Of a DNA stretch of 47,853 nucleotides, positions 7,716 to 16,664 are shown one piece after another. The stretch comes from Fibrobacter succinogenes (GTDB taxonomy: Bacteria > Fibrobacterota > Fibrobacteria > Fibrobacterales > Fibrobacteraceae), in assembly GCA_902771595.1 (NCBI GenBank), contig CACXXH010000014.1, positions 1-47,853 of the forward strand. Reading direction: 5' to 3'. Below the pieces are notes generated by a model. It had not been told where the DNA came from and made no database searches. It was given only the letters and a program-made list of their open reading frames with translations. Numbering within the stretch: the first letter of the stretch is position 1; each line of letters begins with the position of its first letter. Position numbers and translations under genes: made by a program.

Positions 7716-8471
7716 ATGCTGCGTTTGATTGTGATGTGCTTGGCGGTGGCGCTTGCCTGCACGAACTCGTTTGCGGCGAAGTCCGGCGCAAAGTCTAAAT
7801 CTGCGAAAAATGTTCCCGCAAAATCGAAGCCCGCGAAGGCCAAGGCGCTCGAGTTCAAGGATGCGCGCGACGGGCAGACCTACCGCCTCGTAAAAATCGG
7901 TGACCGTACCTGGTTCGGCGACAATCTGAATTTCAAGTCCGAGGGCAGCTACTGCCTCGATGACGACGAAAACAACTGCATGGCCTATGGCCGCCTTTAT
8001 TCCTGGGAAGCCGCCCGCAGCGCATGCCCTTCCGGTTTTCGCCTGCCGAAACACGAAGATTTCGAGAGCCTCTGGAATGCCGCAGGTGCCGACTACAATG
8101 CGGGCTACCTGCTGAAGACAAATTATGGATGGAAGGGCGATACCAACGGCAACGATACGCTCAAGTTTGCGGCGATGCCCGCTGGCAACCGCTTTGACGA
8201 CGCCACGTACGGCAACCTCGCCAAGTTCGCCTTCTTCTGGAGTGCCGACGATGCGCTGGAAGATATCGGGCAGGGCGAAGCGCGTGTGTGGTACCTGACG
8301 AACAAGTCGATGGCCTTCGGTTATACGTCGAAGGCGAAGAATTTCGCGGAATGCCTTTTACATTTGTTAGATTTGAGGTATGCCGCAATCTGTCCGCAAC
8401 ATAGCGATTCTCGCGCACGTCGATGCCGGAAAGACGACCCTTTCCGAGCGCATCTTGTTTGCGGCGGGTGA
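7716..8471 (+). CDS. Exported TIGR02145-domain protein with a disrupted C-terminus
   Basis: Starts are possible at GTG 7701 and ATG 7710 and 7716; GGAGA at about 7705 fits 7716 best. A signal sequence (LRLIVMCLAVALACTNSFAA) is followed by a Lys/Ala-rich stretch. The Fibrobacter major paralogous domain follows: DGQTYRLVKIGDRTWFGDNL, YGRLYSWEAA, CPSGFRLP. Family members end in a short segment like FSVRCVKE. Here, after KNFAE, that ending is missing and the frame runs on for about 30 residues into the next gene in a different reading frame. None of the three frames restores the ending, so a small deletion or junction near 8350 is likelier than a simple frameshift. The tail is probably not native. 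Confidence 0.6.
   Translation: MLRLIVMCLAVALACTNSFAAKSGAKSKSAKNVPAKSKPAKAKALEFKDARDGQTYRLVKIGDRTWFGDNLNFKSEGSYCLDDDENNCMAYGRLYSWEAARSACPSGFRLPKHEDFESLWNAAGADYNAGYLLKTNYGWKGDTNGNDTLKFAAMPAGNRFDDATYGNLAKFAFFWSADDALEDIGQGEARVWYLTNKSMAFGYTSKAKNFAECLLHLLDLRYAAICPQHSDSRARRCRKDDPFRAHLVCGG
8368..8373 (+). promoter_or_regulatory. Candidate -10 box close to the EF-G-like start
   Basis: TAGATT ends six bases before the ATG at 8380. A GAGG lies between but is only one base from the ATG, too close for normal ribosome binding. Confidence 0.35.
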
Positions 8472-10359
8472 AGTCCGCAGGCCAGGGAAGGTCGAAGAAG
8501 GCCTCGCCACGATGGACTACATGCCCGAAGAAAAGGAACGCGGCATCACGATTGAAAGCGGCGTCGCGCATTTCGAGTGGAAGAATACCTGGTTCAATTT
8601 TATCGATACGCCGGGGCATGTGGATTTCGGTGCCGAAGTCGATATGGCGCTTACGGCTGTCGAGGGCGCGGTGCTCGTGGTGAGTGCCGCCAGTGGTGTG
8701 GAAACCCAGACGGTCGCCGCCTACCGCAAACTCCGCGAAGCGGGCGTGCGCACGATTCTTTTCGTGAACAAGCTGGACAATCCCGACTATTCGCTTGACG
8801 AGACCCTCATCAACATAGAAGAAGTGCTGGGCGTGCGTCCGGTGCTGATGACTCTCCCCGAATATCGCGATGGCCGCATGACGGGCGTGCTCGATGTGCT
8901 GAGCCAGAGCAGGCTTTCGCATTCGGAATCGGGGAGCGAAGAAATTGACGACGGCTGGAACGTGGATGACGGCTGGGACAATTCCGCCGAGCTCAAGAAG
9001 CATTACGCCGAAGCCGTGGAATTCGCGAGTAGCTTCGATGACGAAGTCCTCAAGCTCGCGATGGAAGGCAAGCGCGTTCCTCCGAAACTTTTGCTGCGTG
9101 GCTTGCGCGAACTGGTGAAGAGCGACGACTATGCGCTTTGCTATGCGGGTTCCGCGATGGAAGGCTACGGCGTGCGCAGCCTGATTACCGCGCTCACGTT
9201 CTTCTTGCCCGAACCGCCTGAATTTGCGGAAGGGGAACTCGGTCAGGTGATACGCCTGCGCCATTTCAAGGGCGTGGGTGAAATATCGCTTTTCCGCAGC
9301 CATGCCGACATGGAACGCAAGGCGTGGCCGGCAGGTTTCGAATTCTCGCGCCTCAAGGCGAACCTGCTGCAGCCTGTCGACGAGATTCGTGCGGGCGACA
9401 TTTACGCCATGCGCACCCCGTTCGAAACAGAACTCGGCCAGATAATAAATATGGACGGAACGCAGGTGTCGTCATGCCGCAGCCCGTCAGGGCAAGGGCA
9501 TCCACTTGATCACACCCCCTCCATCCGCGATAAGTACAAGCCCCTCCTGCAGACCCGCGTGGAATGCCTCGGTGCCGAAGACTACGCGCATGTCGAAAAG
9601 AGCCTGAACACGCTTTCCCGCATGGACCCGTCTTTCCGGGTGCAGCATGACTTGGATGGCGGTTTCTGGTACCTGCATACCGTAGGGGAGGTGCAGCTGG
9701 ACGTTTTGCTCGCGCGCCTCAAACGCGAATTCGGGTGCGAAGTGCGTGCCGGCAGCCCGGAAGTGCGCTGGCAAGAACGCCTCTGCCATGCGGTAGGGCC
9801 CGTCGAGAATACCTTCCAGCTCGGCCCTCATAAAATTTCAATTAAGTTGTCTGCAACTCCGCTCGAAGGCGATGCGCACGATATCCGGCTTTCTGCCGAA
9901 TTCCTCGAAACAGCCCCGCGCGAAATCCTCGCGGGTGTGCGTTCCGCCCTCCTGGAATCTACCGAGGTAGGAATCTTGGGCAAGGGCGCGCTTGTCGGCG
10001 TGTGCTTCGAAGTCCATGAATTCACGTGGACCGAAGGGGCGCTTCCGCCGATGATCAAGAAGGCCTGCGGCGATGCGGTCATCAAGCTCGTGAAAGCCGC
10101 AGATGTACAGCTTTACGAACCCGTCATGGAACTTTCGGTGGAATGCCCCGTGAACTTTGCAGGCCTCGTGACGGGCGATATCCAGTCCCGCGAAGGTAAG
10201 GTGAAAGAAATTGCGGGCGATGGCAAGACGCATTTTTTGAAGGCGGACGTTCCCCTGCGCAAAATATTCGGCTACGCTACGGGCGTGCGCAGCATCAGCA
10301 AAGGCACTGCGCTTTACAGCATGAAGTTGCTCGGTTATCGTCCCATGAGCGTGGCGTAA
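8380..10359 (+). CDS. EF-G/TetM-like translational GTPase
   Basis: 659 residues, close to ribosomal-protection proteins (about 640) and shorter than canonical EF-G (about 700). G motifs: AHVDAGKT at 12-19, DTPGHVD at 76-82, NKLD at 130-133. The later domains match EF-G III-V: TVGEVQLDVLLARLKREFG, then the domain IV and V region with FAGLVTGDIQSREG and IFGYATGVRSISKG. It presumably binds the ribosome and hydrolyses GTP; whether it acts as a second EF-G or protects against a ribosome inhibitor cannot be told. An odd linker after about residue 364 coincides with a palindromic DNA element (9471-9504). The gene overlaps the run-on end of the preceding frame. Confidence 0.85.
   Translation: MPQSVRNIAILAHVDAGKTTLSERILFAAGEVRRPGKVEEGLATMDYMPEEKERGITIESGVAHFEWKNTWFNFIDTPGHVDFGAEVDMALTAVEGAVLVVSAASGVETQTVAAYRKLREAGVRTILFVNKLDNPDYSLDETLINIEEVLGVRPVLMTLPEYRDGRMTGVLDVLSQSRLSHSESGSEEIDDGWNVDDGWDNSAELKKHYAEAVEFASSFDDEVLKLAMEGKRVPPKLLLRGLRELVKSDDYALCYAGSAMEGYGVRSLITALTFFLPEPPEFAEGELGQVIRLRHFKGVGEISLFRSHADMERKAWPAGFEFSRLKANLLQPVDEIRAGDIYAMRTPFETELGQIINMDGTQVSSCRSPSGQGHPLDHTPSIRDKYKPLLQTRVECLGAEDYAHVEKSLNTLSRMDPSFRVQHDLDGGFWYLHTVGEVQLDVLLARLKREFGCEVRAGSPEVRWQERLCHAVGPVENTFQLGPHKISIKLSATPLEGDAHDIRLSAEFLETAPREILAGVRSALLESTEVGILGKGALVGVCFEVHEFTWTEGALPPMIKKACGDAVIKLVKAADVQLYEPVMELSVECPVNFAGLVTGDIQSREGKVKEIAGDGKTHFLKADVPLRKIFGYATGVRSISKGTALYSMKLLGYRPMSVA
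9471..9504 (+). repeat. Palindromic repeat element inside the GTPase gene
   Basis: It opens GTCATGCCGCA, has an inner stem GCCC-GTCA-GGGC, and closes GGGCATCCA, so ATGCC at the start pairs with GGCAT at the end. Elements with the same plan (GTCA-n-n-CC ... hairpin ... TCCA) occur between genes at 36432-36470 and 42360-42396. Here it is translated as part of a Ser/Pro/Gly/His-rich linker between domains II and III. Confidence 0.6.
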
Positions 10360-10440
10360 GCCGCTTTTTGCGATTGTATTTTTCTTATCTTTCCGTTGTA
10401 TACATTGTTGTTGCGTTGCATTTATCCCCATGGAGGAAAG

Positions 10441-11082
10441 ATGAGTTTCGGAAGTTTCTTCAAGTCGGTTTTTGACTCGATTGCGTCGGCGTTATCTTCG
10501 AGTGTCGAAGAAAGTGAGACCAGGACGTTCCAGATTCAGGTGCTCGATGTCAAGGTCGACAAACCGTTTGACTTCGATCTGGTTGATGCGGGCAGCGTAA
10601 TTACCCTAAAAAAAGATGCGAAATTCCGCCTGGATATAAAGCGGTTCGCCAACATAGATGGCAAGAAGAAATGGCACAAGGCGCAGATGACCGTAAACTT
10701 CGGAAAGGGGTTCCAGACGAACGGCACTTCTTCTCCCAAGTTTGTCTACCTGCAGCTGCCCGCCTATATAGCGCGGCAGGACAAGAACAGCAATGTGTAC
10801 AATGCGGCGGCCTTCATCCATGACGGCCTGTATGCATGCAAGGGTGAAATTGTGGAAGAGGGCAAGTCGAAAGGCAAGAACAAGTGGCGCTACACGCTCA
10901 CGCGGAAGGAATGCGACAATATCCTCAGCGAAATATGGGTGCAGTCGAAATTTGTGGGTGAGATTGCCGCAAAAATTATCGGTGCCGGCACCAATGTATT
11001 TGCTAGCGGCCCGAAACACTGGGACAATGACGATCTTCACTGCAAGGCGCATTTCTCGGTGAAAATTAAGTATCTTACCTGA
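10441..11082 (+). CDS. DUF1353-family protein
   Basis: 213 residues from the ATG at 10441, which has GGAGGAAAG directly upstream; the frame is open back to 10396 but that start has no ribosome site. The stretch GFQTNGTSSPKFVYLQLP, then NAAAFIHDGLYACKG and a later ECDNILSEIW match DUF1353 (PF07087), a small family common in phages and bacterial genomes, with the conserved HD pair in the IHDGLY segment. The biochemical role is unknown. It stands alone, 81 bp after the GTPase, and ends at a strong bidirectional terminator shared with the xylanase gene. Confidence 0.65.
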   Translation: MSFGSFFKSVFDSIASALSSSVEESETRTFQIQVLDVKVDKPFDFDLVDAGSVITLKKDAKFRLDIKRFANIDGKKKWHKAQMTVNFGKGFQTNGTSSPKFVYLQLPAYIARQDKNSNVYNAAAFIHDGLYACKGEIVEEGKSKGKNKWRYTLTRKECDNILSEIWVQSKFVGEIAAKIIGAGTNVFASGPKHWDNDDLHCKAHFSVKIKYLT

Positions 11083-11100
11083 GTTTGAAAAGAAAAAAAG

Positions 11101-11134
11101 CTGCGGTTCAGTTCTTCCTGAGCCGCAGTTTTTT
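11101..11134. terminator. Bidirectional intrinsic terminator
   Basis: An 11-bp stem CTGCGGTTCAG / CTGAGCCGCAG around the loop TTCTTC, followed by six T on the plus strand. A run of A precedes it, which becomes a T run on the minus strand. It serves the DUF1353 gene and the convergent xylanase gene. Confidence 0.9.
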
Positions 11135-11153
11135 ATTGCCGTTTATCTATCGC

Positions 11154-12548
11154 TTACTTGATGGCGATTTTCTGTACTAGGCTTGTTGAGTGTTCGCGGA
11201 TGCGGACCATGTAGACCCCTTCCGAGATGCCCTTCAGTTCGAGTGCGCCCGTTTCGCACTTGCCGTTGAACACCGGGCGACCCTGCATGTCGAATACTTC
11301 GACCTTCGCGGTATTTGCGCCGGAGATGAACAGCGTGCGGCCGGAGATGCGCATGGAGAGCGCCTTCATGCTCGAGAACTGCGGAATCGCGATGGAGGTG
11401 TCCTGCTTTGTCGTGTCGGTCTTGGTCGTGTCTGTTTTCGTGGTGTCCTGCTTGGTCGTGTCTTGCGGCGGCTCGAATGTCTGGAGCCTCACCAAAATGC
11501 TGTCGAAAGCCGGCTTCGGTTTCAAATTGTCGTCGTATATAAGGCCCTTCTGCCTGTTGAGTCCGCCTAGCCAGCTCCATTTATCGGACACGCCCCAGAT
11601 CAGGTAGGTGTCCGCATTCGGTTCTTCGAGTACGATATCCAGGTATTCGCGGAAGGTCTTTCCCTGGCGTTCGAGGTCTTTTTTGCTGACGTTGATGCCG
11701 CTCTTGAAACCGATATCAAGTTCGGTAATTTTCAGTTTGATATTGAGCTTTGCAAGTTCCTTGGCGAGGGCGCGGAGGCTGTCCGGCGAACCGATGAAGT
11801 GCTTGTCGGTGGTGGTGTCTTCCACGTGCGTCTGGGAACCCACGCAATGTATGGGAATGCCGTTTTTGACCCAGCGTTTCACTTGCTCGAGCAAGAACCC
11901 CGCCTTGGCCTTCGGGCTGATGCCCTGTTCCAGGTTGTAGTCGTTGTAGCAGAGTTCCGCATCTGGGTCGACGGCGTGCGTCCATACGAAGGCGGAGTCG
12001 ATGAAGTCGGGGCCGATACCCTGGTACCAGACGGATTGGGAACGCCACATCGGTTCGTTGTTGCTGATGGCTTCGTTCACCACGTCCCATTCGGCGACTT
12101 TGCCCTTCCAGTGGCCGACTACGTTCTGGATGTGGTTCTTGAGCACCTTGAGCAGTTTCTGCTTGTCGTTCCTGTAGTTGTTCACCCAGCCCGGGACCTG
12201 GCTGTGCCAGGCGAGAGCGTGGCCGCGGACGCGCATGCCGTTTTGCTGGGCGTACTTGACCATCTTGTCACCATTGCCGTAGTTGAAGCGGCCTTCGCTC
12301 GGTTCGGTGGCGTCGAACTTCATCTCGTTTTCGGCGACGACGATGTTGAACTGCGTCTTGTGAATTTGTTCGTAGTTGCTGGGAAGCTGTCCGCTGAACC
12401 ATTGTGAGTTCAGGATGGCGCCGATGTAGATGTTGTTTTTCTCGGCTAGTGATCGTAGGGTTTCATCTGCGGCGAAGGTGCTTGCTGCGCACATGCCGAA
12501 AACGCACGCGCTGAGCGCGATCCCCATGAACGTATGTTGGTTTTTCAT
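11154..12548 (-). CDS. Secreted GH10 endo-1,4-beta-xylanase
   Basis: 464 residues from the start at 12548, which has GAGGAGTAA just upstream; an upstream start at 12575 lacks this. A signal peptide ends near TFAADE. The catalytic domain (about 28-365) has GHALAWHSQVPGW, the acid/base Glu159 in WDVVNEA and the nucleophile Glu276 in ITELDIG. A linker of four near-identical DTTK units follows, then a C-terminal domain of about 75 residues (SGRTLFISG, VEVFDMQGRPV, GVYMVRI, ending KIAIK). That domain resembles the type A sorting domain of the type IX secretion system and is shared with the cellulase at 38245. It degrades xylan outside the cell. Confidence 0.93.
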   Translation of the reverse strand: MKNQHTFMGIALSACVFGMCAASTFAADETLRSLAEKNNIYIGAILNSQWFSGQLPSNYEQIHKTQFNIVVAENEMKFDATEPSEGRFNYGNGDKMVKYAQQNGMRVRGHALAWHSQVPGWVNNYRNDKQKLLKVLKNHIQNVVGHWKGKVAEWDVVNEAISNNEPMWRSQSVWYQGIGPDFIDSAFVWTHAVDPDAELCYNDYNLEQGISPKAKAGFLLEQVKRWVKNGIPIHCVGSQTHVEDTTTDKHFIGSPDSLRALAKELAKLNIKLKITELDIGFKSGINVSKKDLERQGKTFREYLDIVLEEPNADTYLIWGVSDKWSWLGGLNRQKGLIYDDNLKPKPAFDSILVRLQTFEPPQDTTKQDTTKTDTTKTDTTKQDTSIAIPQFSSMKALSMRISGRTLFISGANTAKVEVFDMQGRPVFNGKCETGALELKGISEGVYMVRIREHSTSLVQKIAIK

Positions 12549-12659
12549 CGTTACTCCTCTGTGGTTTGCCCACAATCACCCGTATTTAAAATAATCAAAA
12601 AAAACGGGGAACGATGTAAACAAACCGAAACGAAAAGTTCCGATTTTTAAGTAAAAACT

Positions 12660-13661
12660 TTACGAATTGTTCAAAATTTCGCGAAATTTCGCAATTTCGG
12701 CGCCCAAATCGAGCCCTGGGATGGCTTTTTCGAGGTTTTCCGCCTGGGCGATTGCCTTCTGCGCGAAGGTTGCCGCCGCGGGAGAATGCGTGTCGGAGAC
12801 CCTGTGGTTCGCCTCTTTCATGAATTTTTCGACGCGGGCGATGTAACCATATGTTGTCATGTCGCAGTACGTTTCGACCATGCGTTCGAATATGTATTCT
12901 TCCGCAGTTTTGGACAAGTGAATCATGTCGCTTTCGTAGAAGCGGTAGTCGCGCAGTTCGTCCATCACGATTTCGTAACTGGGGAAATATTCGAGCGGGT
13001 TCGCGGGCGCCTGCATGCCGGCTATCGCTTTTTCCACGGCGAGTAGCAGCGTGGCCTTGGAAAGGTTGTTGCCGTGAGCCCCGTCGCCCATGTGTCGCAG
13101 CGGTGATACCGTAAAGACGATGTGCAGTTCTTTGTCCGCAATCTTGCGCAGGCATCCGACAATCCCGCGGATGGCTTCTGCAGCCTCTTCCTCCGTAATC
13201 ATCCTGCGTTCAAAGAGGCGCGGGTCTTGCCGATGGCAGTTTGCGACTATTTGACCGTCCAAAGAATAGACGAAGGCTGTCCCGAGCGTAATGAATACGG
13301 TGTCTGCCTGCTTCAAGAATTTGCGCGCATTGCCTGCGGCGGCATTCAATTTCGCGATGCATTCCTCGCGGCTTGCGGCAGAGAGCGAACTGTGCGCGAG
13401 CCAGCTGTGCCAAGGCCCGCGGGCGTCTTGAAAAACATCTTCTTCACCGAAAACTTTCCCGTCTGCGATTTCGAGGAGCTGCCGCTCGATGGAAAGCGGG
13501 TTGTACACAGTCCCGAACGGGTTCGAAAGAACTTGGAACTTGCGCGTGGCGAACTGCGCTGCGATATTGTCCGCAAAGCACGATCCGAAAAACGCGATGC
13601 GTCTCGTGTAGTCGATATTGAAGCCCGGCTCGGGCAGATCTACCCTGGTGAAAAAATCCAT
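12660..13661 (-). CDS. GSCFA-domain protein
   Basis: 333 residues from the start at 13661; the frame extends to 13703 but the extension is not conserved-looking. The diagnostic FFGSCFADNIA is near the N-terminus, followed by NPFGTVYNP and VFITLGTAFVY, matching the GSCFA family (PF08885). These proteins look like SGNH/GDSL-type hydrolases and are often tied to polysaccharide deacetylation or modification, but the substrate is not established. Later motifs include VSPLRHMGDGAHGNNLSKA and FYESDMIHLS, where the Asp and His could complete a catalytic triad. TATATT lies six bases before the ATG. A 111-bp gap separates it from the xylanase start. Confidence 0.8.
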   Translation of the reverse strand: MDFFTRVDLPEPGFNIDYTRRIAFFGSCFADNIAAQFATRKFQVLSNPFGTVYNPLSIERQLLEIADGKVFGEEDVFQDARGPWHSWLAHSSLSAASREECIAKLNAAAGNARKFLKQADTVFITLGTAFVYSLDGQIVANCHRQDPRLFERRMITEEEAAEAIRGIVGCLRKIADKELHIVFTVSPLRHMGDGAHGNNLSKATLLLAVEKAIAGMQAPANPLEYFPSYEIVMDELRDYRFYESDMIHLSKTAEEYIFERMVETYCDMTTYGYIARVEKFMKEANHRVSDTHSPAAATFAQKAIAQAENLEKAIPGLDLGAEIAKFREILNNS

Positions 13662-13667
13662 GCTATA

Positions 13668-13673
13668 AATATA
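13668..13673 (-). promoter_or_regulatory. Candidate -10 box close to the GSCFA gene start
   Basis: TATATT on the minus strand, six bases upstream of the ATG at 13661, with no Shine-Dalgarno between. Confidence 0.4.
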
Positions 13674-13797
13674 GGTAAAGGCGGACATTGTGAAAATAAA
13701 CACGGCTTTGCATTGTAAAAAAATGCATATTTTTTATAATTTTTTAAGTAATTGCTGAAATTTTAATAAAAACGCTGTTTTTGTATTGCAAAATAAG

Positions 13798-13825
13798 TTG
13801 ACTTTTGCAAAATAAGAGGTATATT
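13798..13825 (+). promoter_or_regulatory. Sigma-70-type promoter of cassette 1
   Basis: TTGACT (13798-13803), a 16-bp spacer, then TATATT (13820-13825), 48 bp before the regulator ATG. The 12-mer TTGCAAAATAAG occurs twice as a direct repeat, at 13786-13797 and 13805-13816, flanking the -35 box and entering the spacer. It is a candidate operator. Confidence 0.65.
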
Positions 13826-13872
13826 TGGAACGTAACCAACCTTGAAACAAGGAATCGGTTAGGAGGAAAAAA

Positions 13873-14706
13873 ATGAAAGATGTTTTTGAATATACGGGCT
13901 ACCGCCAGTACATCGCGGATTTTTACGCCGAAAGGAAAGTGAAGTCCGCGTTCACTTGGCGGGAGTTTGCAAGGATGACGGGGTTCTCCTCGTCGGTCCA
14001 CCTGAAATACGTGAGCGAGGGGCGTTTCAACCTGGGTGAAGATGCCGTGGAGCGCGTGGCCAAGGCCATGGGGCTTGGCGGAAACCGGCTGGAATATTTC
14101 CGTGCGATGGTGGAGTTTGACCATGCCGTTACAGACAACGTAAAGAAGGAAATCTTTGACAGGATGCTCTCCATTGCAAAACAGAGCAATGCCAAGGTTA
14201 TCGAGGGCGACGCATTCCGCTATTTCGACAGCTGGAAGAACCCGGTACTCCGTGAACTTGCTCCGGCCATGCCGGGAGCGAAGCCCTTGGCGCTCGCACA
14301 TGCGTGCCGCCCCAAGATCAGTGCCGCTGAAGTCACTGAATCGCTGAACTTCCTCGTCAAGGCGAATCTGCTCTCGAAAGATGCGGACGGCAATTACGTG
14401 CAGACAGACAAGTATGTGACGGCCGGGCCGATGGAAGCTGCGCCAGTCGCTATCCGCGGGTTGCACCGCCAGATGGGCGAAATCGCCCTCGAGGCCATCG
14501 AGGGGGTGCCGCAGACCGAGCGTCATTTCTCGGGCGTGACCTTGGGCATTACGCACCATGCCTACGACGAGATTATCGCGGTGATTGATGATTGCCGCAG
14601 GAAAATTATTGAAATCGCTACGCGGGATGACTCAACGGACGAAGTGTATCGCCTGAATATACAGTTTTTCCCGATGACGAACAAGAAAGGTTTTAAAAAA
14701 GGGTAG
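13873..14706 (+). CDS. TIGR02147-family regulator, cassette 1
   Basis: 277 residues. The start EYTGYRQYIADFYAERKVKSAFTW and the helical segment EFARMTGFSSSVHLKYVSEGRFNL look like a helix-turn-helix region; the second half carries NPVLRELAPAMPGAKPLALAHACRP and RGLHRQMGEIAL. This is the Fibrobacter TIGR02147 (DUF4423) family, thought from its HTH-like N-terminus to be DNA-binding, though its function is not proven to my knowledge. AGGAGG lies eight bases before the ATG. The stop codon is part of TAGGAGG, the ribosome site of the lipoprotein gene that starts 9 bp later. Paralogues at 16750 and 19942 are nearly identical in the conserved blocks. Confidence 0.85.
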   Translation: MKDVFEYTGYRQYIADFYAERKVKSAFTWREFARMTGFSSSVHLKYVSEGRFNLGEDAVERVAKAMGLGGNRLEYFRAMVEFDHAVTDNVKKEIFDRMLSIAKQSNAKVIEGDAFRYFDSWKNPVLRELAPAMPGAKPLALAHACRPKISAAEVTESLNFLVKANLLSKDADGNYVQTDKYVTAGPMEAAPVAIRGLHRQMGEIALEAIEGVPQTERHFSGVTLGITHHAYDEIIAVIDDCRRKIIEIATRDDSTDEVYRLNIQFFPMTNKKGFKKG

Positions 14707-14715
14707 GAGGAAACC

Positions 14716-16470
14716 ATGAATAACGTAAAAATGAGCAGAAAGTTTATCTGCAGTATGGCGATGCCGCTCGCCATGATGTTCGCGGCTTTCCAGACGAGCG
14801 CACTTGTGGCGTGTTCCGATGACAAGTCCGTCTCGGGCGGTGCTTCGGAAGAGCCGAGCGTTTACGCCCTGAAAGATATCACGGTAGCGGCGCGGGCTTA
14901 TTATGCACGCACCCTTGAAAGCGATGGCGGTTCCGGTGAAATTGCGGTGTCTGCTCCGTCGAATCTTTTCCTGTATGGAGGCGAAGCCCATTTATTGGAA
15001 CTGGATACTGTAACCTTGGAACCGCTGAACGATACGGCATTTACGGCCAATATCTGTACAATGGAACCGGATATCTTGACTGGCGAAGTGACAAATCCCT
15101 GTGACGAGGGTGAGACTACTGGATCGTTCAAGTTTAAGGACATCACGTTGAAAAGCCCCGTAGTCCTGATAGAGGCTGTTGCAGGGGAGGTGTCACTCAA
15201 GGCGATTGTGGACGTGCGTGATTCGGGTTCTTTTGCTATTGACGCTATGTCGCATTTGGCGTATTACCGAATCGCGAATCTTGTCGCGTCCGGTTCGTCG
15301 TATGCTGTAGCGAAAACGCAGGCTGAATCAGAACTCATGAGTGCCTTTGCATTCGGTGAGTCGCCAGTTTTGCGGCATGCCGCCCTGAGTGAAGGTTTCC
15401 CGTATGATCTCCTGGAAAAAATTGGAGAGGAGTTTGGCGCGGCGGGCTCGATTTCCGGATTGTCAGACTCGACAAAGAGTGCGCTTGAGGCATCGATAGA
15501 GGGCCTGAATATTTTCACGGTCGTACAATTTTCTCCTTGGAATTTTGAAAGTCTCGGTGAGGGCTCTGCCCAGTATTACCAGGAATGCCTGCAGAAGAAA
15601 ACGTATTATGCGAACCTGCTTGCGTCTGTATTTGGCTATGGCGCGTGCTTGGCCGAAAAGGAGGGAACGTTTGCCGATATTTCGGGTAATATGTTTGAAC
15701 TGATGTGCGCATTTGGCTCCTGGGATATTGCTCTTCGCGGAAGGAACGGCGCCCGCATCAATTACACGACCGGAACGATGACGGATTCCCGCGACGGCAA
15801 GACGTACAAGACCGTGACTCTTGATCTGGAAGGAACGTCGCAGACCTGGATGGCGGAAAACCTGAAGTATGAGGCGGAAGGATCATCTTGTGATGATGAT
15901 CAGTTCGAGGGAGCGTCATCGAGTTGTTCCGTTGGTCGCATATATTCGTTCGTGTCTATGCTGGATTCTACGTACTATAAGGGAGCCTTGTTTGACGAAG
16001 ATGGCTTTGTCGATTACGATAGTGTGAATTGGGATATGGTTGCCGATTCGTTGGAAGTCTTGGATTTTAACATGTGTCCCGAAGGCTGGCATGTGGCTCG
16101 ATACGAAGACTGGGATACTCTGTTCTCATACCTGAGGAATAACTTTGGTGCCGAATTGGGTGAAGAAACAAACTGGTTGATGCAATCCTTTGGTAATCCG
16201 ACGGGATTCGGTATGGATATGGTGGCTCATCTGCGGGGGGCTAATGGTTCGTACAAGGTATATTTCTATCCGATGATGTACCTGTTCGCTCCGACGTTCT
16301 TGCCTGAAAGCGCTCCCAAGCCGGAGAATAGTATGTCGAGGGCCGGTGTGTTCGGAACGATTGTTAGTTATAGTTATTCGGGGGAACGTCTTGGTAGCCA
16401 CTCTCATGTTACAATTGAACATTATTATGGACCGGCAACAACGGGTTTTGTCCGCTGCGTCAAGAACTGA
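14716..16470 (+). CDS. TIGR02145-domain lipoprotein, cassette 1
   Basis: 584 residues. The signal sequence ends in a lipobox ALVAC, followed by SDDKSVSGGASEEPSVYAL. The pattern GG-x-EE-x-YAL recurs in the other two cassettes. Residues up to about 350 form a family-specific N-terminal region. The C-terminal Fibrobacter major paralogous domain follows: MTDSRDGKTYKTVTLDL, QTWMAENLKYE, MCPEGWHVARYEDW, ending GFVRCVKN. The domain resembles compact C-type-lectin or sulfatase-modifying-factor-like folds in its aromatic/Cys pattern; this is only an impression. Likely surface or periplasmic. Translation is probably coupled to the regulator upstream. Confidence 0.82.
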   Translation: MNNVKMSRKFICSMAMPLAMMFAAFQTSALVACSDDKSVSGGASEEPSVYALKDITVAARAYYARTLESDGGSGEIAVSAPSNLFLYGGEAHLLELDTVTLEPLNDTAFTANICTMEPDILTGEVTNPCDEGETTGSFKFKDITLKSPVVLIEAVAGEVSLKAIVDVRDSGSFAIDAMSHLAYYRIANLVASGSSYAVAKTQAESELMSAFAFGESPVLRHAALSEGFPYDLLEKIGEEFGAAGSISGLSDSTKSALEASIEGLNIFTVVQFSPWNFESLGEGSAQYYQECLQKKTYYANLLASVFGYGACLAEKEGTFADISGNMFELMCAFGSWDIALRGRNGARINYTTGTMTDSRDGKTYKTVTLDLEGTSQTWMAENLKYEAEGSSCDDDQFEGASSSCSVGRIYSFVSMLDSTYYKGALFDEDGFVDYDSVNWDMVADSLEVLDFNMCPEGWHVARYEDWDTLFSYLRNNFGAELGEETNWLMQSFGNPTGFGMDMVAHLRGANGSYKVYFYPMMYLFAPTFLPESAPKPENSMSRAGVFGTIVSYSYSGERLGSHSHVTIEHYYGPATTGFVRCVKN

Positions 16471-16549
16471 TTGCTGCAAAAAAGAAGGATCCTGGGAAGG
16501 AGATCATGTTGACAATATTCCTCTAGTAGATAGAGAGGTAGGAGGGGAA

Positions 16550-16576
16550 GAAGGCGGGCTTTGGTCCGCCTTCTTT
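16550..16576 (+). terminator. Intrinsic terminator after cassette 1
   Basis: Stem GAAGGCGG (16550-16557) / CCGCCTTC (16566-16573), then TTTAT. It lies about 80 bp after the lipoprotein stop. Confidence 0.8.
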
Positions 16577-16664
16577 ATATCTAAAACGTATTGTGAAAAA
16601 TTACAATTTTGTAAAATATTAATAAAAAAGCTAAATTTTTAATAAAAACTAAGGTTTTATATTG

